From assembly GCA_947456305.1 (NCBI GenBank), contig CANGPN010000012.1, positions 1 to 64,000 of the forward strand: DNA of 64,000 nucleotides, given 5' to 3'. Position 1 is the stretch's first letter. Each line of letters opens with the position of its first letter. The position numbers were made by a program, and so were the translations under genes. The notes under the pieces were generated by a model. It did no database searches and was not told the origin of the DNA. It saw only the letters and a program-made list of their open reading frames with translations. Below, piece after piece: positions 51,692 to 61,068 of the stretch. This stretch comes from Comamonadaceae bacterium. GTDB taxonomy: Bacteria > Pseudomonadota > Gammaproteobacteria > Burkholderiales > Burkholderiaceae_C.

Positions 51692-52699
51692 ATGAACGCA
51701 CCTTCCGAGATCACCAAAGTGTTGGCCTCAACGCCGGATGCCACCATGGGCTACCGCGCATACACGCTGGGCAGTTTCAATTTCCGCCGTGATGAGTATT
51801 TCGCTCACATCACTTGGACCACCCGCGACGGCCGGCCTTTGTCGCACACTATGGACATTGGCAATTTTTTGCGCGCACTCATGCGCGATGTGGCTTGGGG
51901 CTTTTTTTACGGCTGGGTCAATTTCGACAACGTGTTCGGCACGGTCAACCATTACCAGTCGGTCGATATGTATGCGGGCAGTTACAACGGCACCATGAAA
52001 GCCGCCGGTGTCGATTTGTTGGAAAACTTTCCCACCGACCAAATTCGCGCCACCTTCGAGCAAATGCTGGACGACTGGACCAACGAAACCTTTGACCCGT
52101 TCTCTGCACCTCAGGAAACAGGCACACCCTATGGTCGCAAGAACGGCAACAACAACGCCAAGATCACACGGGCGCGCGAACTCGCCACCCGTTGCGTGGG
52201 TTTGAAAGACGATTTAGATTTGCGCACCGATGCACGCGGCGCACCCATTAACCGCGCGTTTGCCGATGTGCCTCAGGACATGCCTGAGTTGCATCCTGAG
52301 CCCGGCTTTGAAAACGAAGTCCATGCCTTCAACTTGTTTGCGTTTTTGTCGCGCAGCCAAGTCACCTGGAACCCGAGCTTCACCTCGGTGGTCAAGTACA
52401 GCTATATGTGCCCAACCACGGAAGAGCACATCTTGCCCATCATTCACGGCAACGACCGTGTGGAATGGTTCTTCCAGATGTGCGATGAAATCCACTGGGA
52501 TTGCGCTGACAAAAACACTGGCAAGCCATTGGCCCGCGTCATCATGAAAGCCGGTGACATGGCTGCCATGCCGGCCTATTGCAGACACCAAGGCTACAGC
52601 CCTAAGCGTTCCATGCTGTTGGTGTGGGAAAACGGTTCTCCCACACTGGTGCATGAAATCCAAAAAGGTGATGCACCGGAAGTGCCGGTTCAGTTTTAA
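51692..52699 (+). CDS. hapD: Hydroquinone 1,2-dioxygenase large subunit
   Basis: A 335-residue subunit, the size of HapD/PnpC2. Distinctive segments are YTLGSFNFRRDEYFAHITWT, WGFFYGWVNFDNVFGTVNHY, CPTTEEHILPIIHGNDRVEW and AGDMAAMPAYCRHQGYSPKR. The His residues HGND and CRHQ, and an intervening Glu, may bind Fe(II). Together with the small subunit it forms an extradiol-type enzyme unrelated to the intradiol enzyme encoded at 60199. A terminator-like hairpin follows. Confidence 0.85.
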   Translation: MNAPSEITKVLASTPDATMGYRAYTLGSFNFRRDEYFAHITWTTRDGRPLSHTMDIGNFLRALMRDVAWGFFYGWVNFDNVFGTVNHYQSVDMYAGSYNGTMKAAGVDLLENFPTDQIRATFEQMLDDWTNETFDPFSAPQETGTPYGRKNGNNNAKITRARELATRCVGLKDDLDLRTDARGAPINRAFADVPQDMPELHPEPGFENEVHAFNLFAFLSRSQVTWNPSFTSVVKYSYMCPTTEEHILPIIHGNDRVEWFFQMCDEIHWDCADKNTGKPLARVIMKAGDMAAMPAYCRHQGYSPKRSMLLVWENGSPTLVHEIQKGDAPEVPVQF

Positions 52700-52710
52700 G
52701 CACCGGGTTC

Positions 52711-52740
52711 AGGCCTGACCGCGAGGCGCAGGCCTTTTTT
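52711..52740 (+). terminator. Terminator or attenuator between hapD and the aldehyde dehydrogenase gene
   Basis: AGGCCTG (52711-52717) and CAGGCCT (52729-52735) form a 7-bp GC-rich stem with an 11-nt loop, followed by six T. It sits inside the operon, 12 bp after the hapD stop, so it probably reduces rather than ends transcription of the downstream genes. Confidence 0.65.
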
Positions 52741-52782
52741 CACAGCGCTGCATAGGTCATGCGCTGCATTTCAAGGACAGTT

Positions 52783-54291
52783 ATGGATTTGTCGGACATC
52801 CAAAAAGCAGTGGGTTTGAAATCTCCCATCAGGCATCAGTTGTTTATCGACGGTGAATTTGTCGATGCCATCTCCGGCGAAACATTGGCCACGCTCAACC
52901 CGCATGACAACTCGGTGATTGCGCAAGTGGCCATGGCCGGTCATGCCGATGTCGATTTGGCGGTCAAGGCCGCGCACAAAGCGTTTCCCGCTTGGAGCCG
53001 CATGCAGGCAGCGGATCGCGGGCGGATTTTGTTGAAGCTGGCTGACTTGATTGAAGCCAATGGCGAAGAACTCGCCCGGCTGGAATCGCTGGACACTGGC
53101 CACCCGATTCGTGATTGCCGGATGTTGGATGTGCCGCGCACAGCGGGTTGTTTCCGTTACTTCGGCGGCATGGCCGACAAGTTCCAAGGCGAAACCATTC
53201 CGGTCGATGCCGGGTTTTTGAACTACACCTTGCGTGAACCGCTGGGTGTGGTGGGCCAAGTGGTCCCTTGGAATTTTCCTTTGATGTTCACCAGTTGGAA
53301 GATGGCGCCAGCGCTGGCCGCTGGCAACACCATCGTGCTCAAGCCCGCAGAAATCACACCGCTGACCACTTTGAAAATTGCCGAATTGATGCGCGAAGCC
53401 GGTATGCCTGCCGGTGTGGTCAACATAGTGCCGGGGTTGGGACAAGTGGCCGGTCAATACATTGCCGAGCATCCGGACATTGCCAAGATTGCATTCACCG
53501 GCAGCACAGCCACAGGCAAACGCATTGTGCAAGCCAGCGCAGGCAATTTGAAAAAAGTGCAATTGGAACTTGGTGGCAAAGGTGCCAACATCGTGTTTGA
53601 AGATGCTAACCTGATCGCTGCTGTCAACGGTGCTGCATGGGCGATTTTTCACAACCAAGGCCAGGCTTGCATTGCAGGTTCGCGCTTGGTTTTGCATGAA
53701 AACATCGCAGATGCTTTTTTAGAAAAATTCATCGCGCTTGCCAATTCGATACGCTTGGGCAACCCGCTGGACCCGGAGACAGAAATGGGCCCTTTGACCA
53801 GCGCCATGCATCGCGACCGGGTGTTGAGTTATGTGGAAGTGGCCAAAGCCGAAGGCGGCGAAGTGCTGGCCGGTGGCGTGTCACCCGGCGGCGATTTGGC
53901 CAACGGGTGTTATGTGAAGCCGACGATTGTTCGAGTTAAAAATTACAAAGACCGGGTGGCGCAAGAAGAAGTGTTCGGGCCGTTCGTGACGGTGCTGACA
54001 TTCAAAACCGATGCCGAAGCATTGGATATCGCCAATGGCACTGAATACGGTTTGGGCAGCGGTTTGTGGACCACGAATTTGCAGCGGGCGCATTTGTTTG
54101 CACGTGAAATCCGCTCAGGCATGGTCTGGGTCAACAGCTATAAGCGCGTCAACCCGGGCTCACCTTTTGGCGGCACAGGGCAAAGCGGCTACGGTCGTGA
54201 AATGGGTTTTGATGCCATGCGCGAATACACCCAGGTCAAAAGCGTGTGGGTCAACATCGACGCGCAAATCAAACCGCATTACCCGCGCTGA
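52783..54291 (+). CDS. hapE: 4-hydroxymuconic semialdehyde dehydrogenase (ALDH family)
   Basis: A 502-residue NAD(P)-dependent aldehyde dehydrogenase started at ATG 52783. VVPWNFPLMFTSWKMAPALA (coenzyme site), FTGSTATGKRIVQ, the catalytic Glu in LELGGKGANIVF and the catalytic Cys in NQGQACIAGSRLVLHE are present, as is EEVFGPFVTVLTF. Placed between hydroquinone dioxygenase and maleylacetate reductase, it should oxidise 4-hydroxymuconic semialdehyde to maleylacetate. The substrate is inferred from context. Confidence 0.88.
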   Translation: MDLSDIQKAVGLKSPIRHQLFIDGEFVDAISGETLATLNPHDNSVIAQVAMAGHADVDLAVKAAHKAFPAWSRMQAADRGRILLKLADLIEANGEELARLESLDTGHPIRDCRMLDVPRTAGCFRYFGGMADKFQGETIPVDAGFLNYTLREPLGVVGQVVPWNFPLMFTSWKMAPALAAGNTIVLKPAEITPLTTLKIAELMREAGMPAGVVNIVPGLGQVAGQYIAEHPDIAKIAFTGSTATGKRIVQASAGNLKKVQLELGGKGANIVFEDANLIAAVNGAAWAIFHNQGQACIAGSRLVLHENIADAFLEKFIALANSIRLGNPLDPETEMGPLTSAMHRDRVLSYVEVAKAEGGEVLAGGVSPGGDLANGCYVKPTIVRVKNYKDRVAQEEVFGPFVTVLTFKTDAEALDIANGTEYGLGSGLWTTNLQRAHLFAREIRSGMVWVNSYKRVNPGSPFGGTGQSGYGREMGFDAMREYTQVKSVWVNIDAQIKPHYPR

Positions 54292-55364
54292 TGCAAGCCT
54301 TTGTCTACAACGCACAAGCAGCACGCGTGCTGTTTGGTGCGGGCACCTTGGCGCAACTGCCGCAAGAAGCCGAGCGCTTGAACATGCAGCGTGCCTTGGT
54401 GTTGTGCACGCCGGAGCAGTTGACGCAGGCCTTGAGGGTGGCCGAATTGCTGGGCAGCCAATGTGTAGGCACTTATCACAAGGCAGTGATGCATGTGCCC
54501 ATGGAAACCGCTCGTGCTGCTTGTGATGAAGCCAAACGCTTGAGCGCTGATGGTTTGGTGGCATTCGGCGGCGGCTCCACCACAGGGCTTGCCAAAGCGA
54601 TTGCATTGGAAACCGGCTTGCCCATATTGGCGATACCCACCTCGTATGCAGGATCGGAGATGACCAGCATTTATGGCATCACCGACGGCGGCCTCAAAAA
54701 AACAGGCAAAGACCCGAAAGTGTTGCCGCGTACCGTGATTTACGACCCTGAACTCAGCCTGGGTCTGCCACTGGGATTGAGTATCACCAGTGGCATGAAT
54801 GCCATCGCGCATGCCGCAGAAGGTTTGTATGCGCAAGACCGCAACCCGATGACACGCTTGATGGCCATGGAAGGCATTGCGTCTTTGGCCAAAGCCTTGC
54901 CATTGATACGCAAACAGTTTGATGACCCGCAGGGCAGGGCGCTGGCTTTGTACGGTGCTTGGTTGTGTGGCAGCGTGTTGGGCAGTGTGGGCATGGCTTT
55001 GCATCACAAACTCTGTCACACACTGGGCGGCAGTTTCAATTTGCCGCACGCCGAGGTGCATACCGTGGTGTTGCCGCATGCTTTGGCTTTCAATGCCAGT
55101 GCTGCGCCGGAAGCCATGCACGATTTGGCCCATGCACTGGGTGTGAATAACGGTCCGCTGGGCGTGTACCAACTGGCCAAAGACAACGGCGCACCTGTGG
55201 CGTTGAAAGACATAGGCATGAAAGAGGCTGACCTGGATTCAGCAGCTGACTTGGCAGTGAAACAGCCTTATTGGAATCCGCGTCCCTTTGGTGTGCCGCA
55301 GCGCGATGAGATCAGGGCGTTATTGCAAAGGGCATTTGATGGCAGTCCACCGGTTTACGGGTAA
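54291..55364 (+). CDS. hapF: Maleylacetate reductase
   Basis: A 357-residue member of the iron-alcohol-dehydrogenase-like group that reduces maleylacetate to 3-oxoadipate. VLFGAGTLAQLPQEAERLNM, VAFGGGSTTGLAKAIALETG, IPTSYAGSEMTSIYGITDGG and HHKLCHTLGGSFNLPHAEVH are typical. The ATG overlaps the last base of the aldehyde dehydrogenase stop (TGATG). It serves both the hydroquinone and hydroxyquinol routes. Confidence 0.92.
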   Translation: MQAFVYNAQAARVLFGAGTLAQLPQEAERLNMQRALVLCTPEQLTQALRVAELLGSQCVGTYHKAVMHVPMETARAACDEAKRLSADGLVAFGGGSTTGLAKAIALETGLPILAIPTSYAGSEMTSIYGITDGGLKKTGKDPKVLPRTVIYDPELSLGLPLGLSITSGMNAIAHAAEGLYAQDRNPMTRLMAMEGIASLAKALPLIRKQFDDPQGRALALYGAWLCGSVLGSVGMALHHKLCHTLGGSFNLPHAEVHTVVLPHALAFNASAAPEAMHDLAHALGVNNGPLGVYQLAKDNGAPVALKDIGMKEADLDSAADLAVKQPYWNPRPFGVPQRDEIRALLQRAFDGSPPVYG

Positions 55365-55420
55365 ACCCCGTACATTGTTCTGCATCAACGAACAATCTAC
55401 TTTTCAATTAATGACTACCC
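55359..55420 (+). promoter_or_regulatory. Regulatory block B upstream of the transporter operon
   Basis: CGGGTAAACCCCG (55359-55371), then ATTGTTC-N9-GAACAAT (55375-55397) and CTACTTTTCAATTAATGACTACC. This repeats block A (51038-51090) in order, half-sites and spacing while the 9-bp centre differs, the mark of a conserved protein-binding site. It overlaps the end of the maleylacetate reductase gene and lies 144 bp before the binding-protein gene. Confidence 0.6.
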
Positions 55421-55540
55421 CTGAGCAACTCAGCCGTCTACAGTCACCACAGCGTCGGACATTCGAAAGTATTTGGAGTGACTGACCCAACGACAAGAGA
55501 TCAGTGCTCATCAAGCAACCATTCATAACAGGAGACAAGC

Positions 55541-56794
55541 ATGACGTTGAATCGCAGAGAATTTATTCAAAACACGGCAGCCGCCGCAGCCGCAGTGACC
55601 AGTACCACACTCTGGGCTGCTGACACCATCAAAATCGGTTTTGTCACACCGTTGACCGGCCCGCTGGCATTGTTCGGCGAAGCCGACAAATGGACGGTCG
55701 AGCAGATGAAGCAAACCTTCAAAGACGGCATCACCGTGGCCGGCAAGAAATACAGCGTCGAGATTCTGATCAAAGACAGCCAGTCCAACCCGAACCGCGC
55801 TGCTGAAGTTGCCAGCGATTTGATTTTGAAAGACAAGATCACCTTGATGGTGGTCAGCAGCACACCTGAAACCACCAACCCGGTGAGCGATGTGTGTGAA
55901 TTGAATGAAACCCCTTGCATTTCTTCCGTCTGCCCTTGGCAGCCGTGGTTCTTCGGTCGCAAGGGCGATCCAGCCAAAGGTTTTGCTTGGACACACCATT
56001 TCTTCTGGGGATTGGAAGACGTGATCGGCAATTTCACCAATGGCTGGAAAAGTGTCAAGAGCAACAAAAAAGTCGGTGGCCTGTTCCCGAATGACGGCGA
56101 CGGCAACGCTTGGGGCGACAAGGCGCTGGGCTTTCCCAAGCCTTTGGCAGAGATGGGCTTCACATTGAATGACCCGGGCCGTTACCAAAATGGCACCCAA
56201 GATTTCAGCGCGCAGATTGCAGCCTTCAAAAAAGACGGTGTCGAGATCGTCACCGGCGTGATGATTCCACCGGATGCCAAAACCTTTTTGACCCAAGCCA
56301 AGCAGCAAGGTTTCAACCCCAAAGTGATCACATTGGGCAAAGCCTTGTTGTTCCCTGTGGGCATTGAAGCGCTGGGTGATTTGGGGCTGGGTTTGACCAC
56401 CGAAGTCTGGTGGAGCCCGTCACATCCGTTCAGCTCCTCGTTGACCAAACAAAGCGCCAAAGATTTGGCCGCTACCTATGAAAAGAGCAGCAACAAGCAA
56501 TGGACGCAGCCCCTTGGTTTCGCCCATGCCTTGTTTGAAGTCGCAGCTGATGCACTCAAGCGCGCCAAGTCGGTCAAGGCCGCAGATTTGCGCGACGCCA
56601 TCGCTGCCACCGATTTGGACACCATCGTTGGCCATGTGAAATGGGGCGGTCCCGGCCCGTTCAAAAACGTCAGCAAAACACCGCTGGTGCTTGGTCAGTG
56701 GGTCAAAGGCAGCAAACACAAAGTTGACCTCGTCATCGTCAATAACGAGACGGCGAAAAATATTCCTACCGGAGGCTCCCTCAAGCCAATGTAA
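55541..56794 (+). CDS. Branched-chain-type ABC transporter substrate-binding protein
   Basis: A 417-residue periplasmic binding protein with a Tat signal (MTLNRREFIQNTAAAAAAVT). The mature part KIGFVTPLTGPLALFGEADK and VVSSTPETTNPVSDVCELNE is of the LivK/aromatic-compound class. First gene of the transporter operon and directly after the hydroquinone genes, so its ligand is probably an aromatic substrate or a precursor, not an amino acid. Confidence 0.9.
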   Translation: MTLNRREFIQNTAAAAAAVTSTTLWAADTIKIGFVTPLTGPLALFGEADKWTVEQMKQTFKDGITVAGKKYSVEILIKDSQSNPNRAAEVASDLILKDKITLMVVSSTPETTNPVSDVCELNETPCISSVCPWQPWFFGRKGDPAKGFAWTHHFFWGLEDVIGNFTNGWKSVKSNKKVGGLFPNDGDGNAWGDKALGFPKPLAEMGFTLNDPGRYQNGTQDFSAQIAAFKKDGVEIVTGVMIPPDAKTFLTQAKQQGFNPKVITLGKALLFPVGIEALGDLGLGLTTEVWWSPSHPFSSSLTKQSAKDLAATYEKSSNKQWTQPLGFAHALFEVAADALKRAKSVKAADLRDAIAATDLDTIVGHVKWGGPGPFKNVSKTPLVLGQWVKGSKHKVDLVIVNNETAKNIPTGGSLKPM

Positions 56795-56805
56795 GGGTAG
56801 GACAC

Positions 56806-57534
56806 ATGGCCTTGCTTGAGTTGCATTCTGTCTCCAAGGCCTATGGTGCTTTGCAGGTGATCCAGTCTGTCTCCTTGTCGGTTGACGAGGGGCAGACGCT
56901 GGGTATCCTCGGGCCCAACGGGGCGGGCAAAACCACGCTGTTCAATCTCATCTCTGGCGATGCAGCTTGTGACAACGGCCGGGTCATTTATGACGGGCGG
57001 GACATCACACGTGAAAAAGCCCATCAGCGATGCCGCAGCGGTATCGGTCGCTCCTACCAAGTACCGCAGCCATTCGGCAATATGACAGTGTTTGAAAATT
57101 TGGTCACTGCCGCTTGCTTTGGTGGCGGTCAGCTTGAACGCGATGCCTGGGACACCGCTTACCAAGTGCTTGAACAAACAGGCTTGCTGGCGCAGGCCAA
57201 CAAGTCCGCCGGGTCACTCACTTTGCTGAACCGAAAACGTTTGGAGTTGGCTCGCGCCTTGGCAACACGACCCAAATTGTTGTTGCTCGATGAAATCGCT
57301 GGTGGATTGACGGTGCATGAAGCGCAACAGTTGTTGGAAGAATTGCATCGCATCAAAGCCAGCGGTGTCACCATGGTGTGGATTGAGCACGTGGTTCATG
57401 CCTTGTTGTCTATTGCAGACCGTTTGCTGGTCATCAATTTCGGCACCATGCTGGCGCAAGGCAGTCCAGAAGCCGTGATGAACAACCCCGACGTACAGCG
57501 TGTCTACATGGGATTGGAAGTCGCCCCCGCATGA
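56806..57534 (+). CDS. ABC transporter ATPase, LivG type
   Basis: A 242-residue ATPase. Walker A is GPNGAGKTTL at about 35-44 and Walker B is LLLLDEIAGGL. The signature loop reads SLTLLNRKRLELARAL in place of the usual LSxGQ, a variant I have seen in LivG-like proteins of aromatic uptake systems. Overlaps the next gene by 4 bp. Confidence 0.9.
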   Translation: MALLELHSVSKAYGALQVIQSVSLSVDEGQTLGILGPNGAGKTTLFNLISGDAACDNGRVIYDGRDITREKAHQRCRSGIGRSYQVPQPFGNMTVFENLVTAACFGGGQLERDAWDTAYQVLEQTGLLAQANKSAGSLTLLNRKRLELARALATRPKLLLLDEIAGGLTVHEAQQLLEELHRIKASGVTMVWIEHVVHALLSIADRLLVINFGTMLAQGSPEAVMNNPDVQRVYMGLEVAPA

Positions 57535-58259
57535 ATGCCTTGTTGCAAACCCGGGGATTGACCGCTTTTTATGGCGATGCCCAAGCCTTGTTTGGCATTG
57601 ATTTCCAAGTGGCTCAAGGTGAAATGGTCGCCATCATTGGTGCCAATGGCGCTGGTAAAAGCACCTTCATGAAAGCCGTCACCGGATTGGTTAGGGTTCA
57701 GCCTTCACACATCATGTGGCAGGGGCAAGCCATTGGCGGCATGGCACCTTTTGAGATTGTCAAACGCGGTATTGCATTGGTGCCCGAAGGCAGACGTTTA
57801 TTCCCTAGCCTGAATGTGGAAGAAAACCTGTTGATGGGTGCGTGTGCTGAGCGCAAAGGGGTTTGGAATCTGGCGCGTGTGTATGAACTGTTTCCCATAC
57901 TCAAAGACAAACGTTTGCAAGCTTCCACCTCTTTGTCTGGCGGTCAACAGCAAATGGTGGCGATTGGCCGTGCCTTGATGAGCAACCCTGCTTTGCTACT
58001 TTGCGATGAACTCAGTTTGGGATTGGCACCGATAGTCATCAAAGAAATTTACAGCGCCATGCCGCGCATTTGTGCTGAAGGCATGACCGTGGTGATGGTT
58101 GAACAAGATGTAAGCAAAGCCCGTGAAGTCTCCAGCCGTTTGTATTGTTTTCAGGAAGGCACAGTGTCGCTGCAAGGTGTTTCTGCTGCATTGACTGCTG
58201 AACAAATTTCGCAGGCCTATTTCGGTTTGCCTGATCAACACGCAGTTGCACAGCCATGA
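57531..58259 (+). CDS. ABC transporter ATPase, LivF type
   Basis: A 242-residue ATPase: Walker A GANGAGKST, signature LSGGQQQMVAIGRAL and Walker B LLLCDELSLGLAP. Pairs with the LivG-type ATPase. Overlaps the permease gene by 4 bp. Confidence 0.92.
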   Translation: MNALLQTRGLTAFYGDAQALFGIDFQVAQGEMVAIIGANGAGKSTFMKAVTGLVRVQPSHIMWQGQAIGGMAPFEIVKRGIALVPEGRRLFPSLNVEENLLMGACAERKGVWNLARVYELFPILKDKRLQASTSLSGGQQQMVAIGRALMSNPALLLCDELSLGLAPIVIKEIYSAMPRICAEGMTVVMVEQDVSKAREVSSRLYCFQEGTVSLQGVSAALTAEQISQAYFGLPDQHAVAQP

Positions 58260-59149
58260 TGGACATGCTGCTGCAAACACTGGTGCAAGGTGCCTTACTT
58301 GGCGGCTTGTACTGTTTGTTCGCGCTTGGTTTGTCATTGATGTATGGCGTGATGCGATTGACCAACACCGCACAAGGCGATTTCATATTGCTGGGCTCAT
58401 TCAGCGCGGTGGCGGGTATCGCAGGTTTGAAATTATTGGCACCAGAGGCCGCGTGGTTGCCTTTGCTGTTGTCGCCTTTGTTGTTATTGATCGCATTTGG
58501 TGTCGGTTTTGCATTGCAGCGGCAAGTGCTCAACCGTGTGTTGGGCAAAGACCCGTTGCCCTCGTTGGTGGTGACATTCGGTTTGTCCATCGTGATTCAA
58601 AACCTGTTGTTGGAATTGTTTTCAGCGGATCCGCGTTCTATAGAAACTGGCGGATTGAATATCGCCAGTGTGCAGTTACCCGGCGGACTGGCGGTCGGTG
58701 TGTTGCCCTTATTGATACTGGGTTTGGCATTGGCAGCCACTTATGGTTTGCAATGGTTGTTCGACCATACCGCCTTGGGGCGCAGTTTTCGTGCGGTGTC
58801 AGACGATTTGGACATTGCCCAATTGATGGGCTTGAATGCGAAACGGGTGTATGCCTATGCCACTGGCATCGCCTTCATGTTGATCACCGTGGCCGGGGTG
58901 TTGCAAGCCATGCGCACCACGGTGTCGCCGTCAGACGGACCGATGCTGTTGCTGTTTGCTTTCGAGTCAGTCATCATTGGCGGCATGGGTTCGTTCAAAG
59001 GCACCTTGATCGGCGCATTGCTGTTGGGTGTCACACAGCAAATCGGTTTTTTGTTTGATCCCGGCTGGGGCATTTGGTTTGGGCATATTGTTTTCTTGAT
59101 GTTGCTTGTGATTCGTCCGCAAGGGCTGTTCCCCAAAACCGTAGGTTGA
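58256..59149 (+). CDS. ABC transporter permease, LivH type
   Basis: A 297-residue permease with about eight hydrophobic helices; GALLGGLYCLFALGLSLMYG, RLTNTAQGDFILLGSF and ESVIIGGMGSFKGTLIGALL are typical LivH segments. Forms the membrane channel with the LivM-type permease. Confidence 0.92.
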   Translation: MMDMLLQTLVQGALLGGLYCLFALGLSLMYGVMRLTNTAQGDFILLGSFSAVAGIAGLKLLAPEAAWLPLLLSPLLLLIAFGVGFALQRQVLNRVLGKDPLPSLVVTFGLSIVIQNLLLELFSADPRSIETGGLNIASVQLPGGLAVGVLPLLILGLALAATYGLQWLFDHTALGRSFRAVSDDLDIAQLMGLNAKRVYAYATGIAFMLITVAGVLQAMRTTVSPSDGPMLLLFAFESVIIGGMGSFKGTLIGALLLGVTQQIGFLFDPGWGIWFGHIVFLMLLVIRPQGLFPKTVG

Positions 59150-59153
59150 ACGC

Positions 59154-60149
59154 ATGAGCAGATTTACCGTTACCCGCAGCAACCCATTGAGTTTTGTAGC
59201 CTTGTGCCTTGGCCTGTTGCTGGTGCTGGCCGCAGCAAGCATTCCTTACTGGGCACCGGAGGACAACCGGTCGGCGTGGATGCGCGAGTTTGTGGAAATC
59301 GCCTGTTACCTGGTGTTTGCATTGATGTGGAATTTGCTGGCCGGTTATGGCGGCATGGTCAGCATTGGCCAGCAGGCGTATTTTGGTTTTGGCGGATACG
59401 CGATGTTGATGTTGAGCAATTTCGCCGGTATCAACCCCTTTGTAGCAGTGCCCTTAGCCGCCTTGTGTGCCGGACTGATCGCTGTACCTGTCTCGTTCAT
59501 TGCGTTTCGTTTGCAAGGCGGTTATTTCGCTATTGGCACTTGGGTGATTGCCGAAGTGTTTCGTTTGAGCTTTGCCAATATGTCTGTGGTCGGTGGCGGC
59601 TCGGGCACCAGCCTCACCGCATTCAGTGGCATCAGCAAAGCCGTGCGCGAACAAACCACTTTCTGGATGGCGCTGGCAGGCATGGTGGTTTCCGTCGTGT
59701 TGGTGTATGTGTTTTTACGCAGCAAGCGCGGCCTGGCCTTGATGGCGATACGAGACAACGAGGTGGCTGCCGAATCACAAGGCATTGCGGTGCAACGGAC
59801 CAAGTTGGCGGTGTATGTGGTGGCCGGATTGGGCGCCGGGCTGGCAGGTGCCATGTATTACCTGAGCAATTTACGCATCACGCCAGACGCAGCTTTCAGT
59901 GTGAACTGGACGGCGTTCGCCATTTTCATGGTCGTCATTGGCGGCATAGGCCGCATAGAAGGACCCATCGTCGGTGCATTGATATTTTGGGTGCTAAACA
60001 AATTTTTCAGTGACTATGGCAGTTGGTATTTGATGGGCTTGGGGCTGTTGGCCATCGTCGTCACCATTTATTTCAAGCAAGGCTTGTGGGGCTATGCGCA
60101 ACAACGCTGGGGCTGGGCGCTTTTCCCGACCCAAAGGCGCTTGGACTGA
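59154..60149 (+). CDS. ABC transporter permease, LivM type
   Basis: A 331-residue permease with helices such as NLLAGYGGMVSIGQQAYFGF, GYAMLMLSNFAGINPF and MVVIGGIGRIEGPIVGALIF, the LivM signature. Last transporter gene; 49 bp separate it from hydroxyquinol dioxygenase and contain an inverted repeat. Confidence 0.92.
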   Translation: MSRFTVTRSNPLSFVALCLGLLLVLAAASIPYWAPEDNRSAWMREFVEIACYLVFALMWNLLAGYGGMVSIGQQAYFGFGGYAMLMLSNFAGINPFVAVPLAALCAGLIAVPVSFIAFRLQGGYFAIGTWVIAEVFRLSFANMSVVGGGSGTSLTAFSGISKAVREQTTFWMALAGMVVSVVLVYVFLRSKRGLALMAIRDNEVAAESQGIAVQRTKLAVYVVAGLGAGLAGAMYYLSNLRITPDAAFSVNWTAFAIFMVVIGGIGRIEGPIVGALIFWVLNKFFSDYGSWYLMGLGLLAIVVTIYFKQGLWGYAQQRWGWALFPTQRRLD

Positions 60150-60151
60150 TA

Positions 60152-60176
60152 CTGTGCTGTTTAGCTAAACACACAG
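60152..60176 (+). promoter_or_regulatory. Inverted repeat between livM-type gene and hydroxyquinol dioxygenase
   Basis: The core TGTTTAGCTAAACA (60158-60171) is a perfect 14-bp palindrome. With one bulged C it extends to CTGTG...CACAG, giving a 12-bp stem. It could be a terminator-like hairpin, an mRNA processing site or an operator. Confidence 0.5.
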
Positions 60177-60198
60177 TTTGAATTACTCAAGGAAACAC

Positions 60199-61068
60199 AT
60201 GGTCAATATCAATGAGCATTCCATCACGCAAGCGGTGCTGGACCGGTTGGACAACTGCGACAACCCGCGACTCAAAACAGTCATGACTTCACTCATACGG
60301 CATTTGCATGACTTTGCCCGCGAAGTGCAATTGAGCGAAGAAGAATGGATGACCGGCATACAGTTTTTGACCGCCACCGGCCATATGTGCGATGACAAGC
60401 GGCAAGAGTTCATTTTGTTGTCCGACACCTTGGGACTGTCTATGTTGACCGTGGCCATGCAAAACGCCAAGCCCCCGGGTGCCACCGAAGCCACGGTGTT
60501 CGGCCCGTTTCACATCGATCATCCGCCGCAATACAAGGATGGCGAAGACATATCGAATGGAGCCAGCGGCGAACCCTTGTTTGTCACTGCACGCATATTG
60601 AATACCGAAGGCAAGCCTGTGCCAGCGGCACGCGTCAACATATGGCAGGCAGATGCAGACGGTTTGTACGATGTGCAAAGGCCGGATCTGCAAACCAACC
60701 AGGCGCGCGGCATATTGCACAGCGATGAACAAGGACGCATTGCGTTTCAAACCGTGTTGCCTGTGTCTTACCCCGTGCCCACCGATGGACCGGTCGGGCA
60801 CATGTTGCTGGCCACTGGCAGACACCCGTGGCGACCCGCGCATGTGCATTTCAAAATTGATGCGCCCGGTTACCAAAGCTTGATCACCCATGTGTTTCGT
60901 GATGACGATGCGTATTTGCATAGCGATGTGGTGTTCGGTGTGCGCTCATCATTGCTGGGCAAATACATCAAACATGAAGCAGGTGACACACCTGACGGAC
61001 AAACACTGAAGACACCGTTTTACACCTTGAATTACGACTTTGTGTTGGCGGCAGAAGGTGTGGCATGA
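60199..61068 (+). CDS. Hydroxyquinol 1,2-dioxygenase
   Basis: A 289-residue intradiol dioxygenase that opens 1,2,4-trihydroxybenzene to maleylacetate. The N-terminal helical dimerisation domain is at about 1-100. The Fe(III) ligands are expected in QADADGLYDVQ (Tyr), LPVSYPVPTDGPVG (Tyr) and RHPWRPAHVHFKIDAPGY (two His). Started at ATG 60199 with AAGGAAA upstream. It joins the pathway at maleylacetate, next to the reductase and CoA-transferase genes. Confidence 0.9.
   Translation: MVNINEHSITQAVLDRLDNCDNPRLKTVMTSLIRHLHDFAREVQLSEEEWMTGIQFLTATGHMCDDKRQEFILLSDTLGLSMLTVAMQNAKPPGATEATVFGPFHIDHPPQYKDGEDISNGASGEPLFVTARILNTEGKPVPAARVNIWQADADGLYDVQRPDLQTNQARGILHSDEQGRIAFQTVLPVSYPVPTDGPVGHMLLATGRHPWRPAHVHFKIDAPGYQSLITHVFRDDDAYLHSDVVFGVRSSLLGKYIKHEAGDTPDGQTLKTPFYTLNYDFVLAAEGVA

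Noticed and set aside
54279-55172. Minus-strand open frame of 297 codons
   Set aside because: Antisense to maleylacetate reductase; composition is His/Gln-rich as in other shadows in this window.
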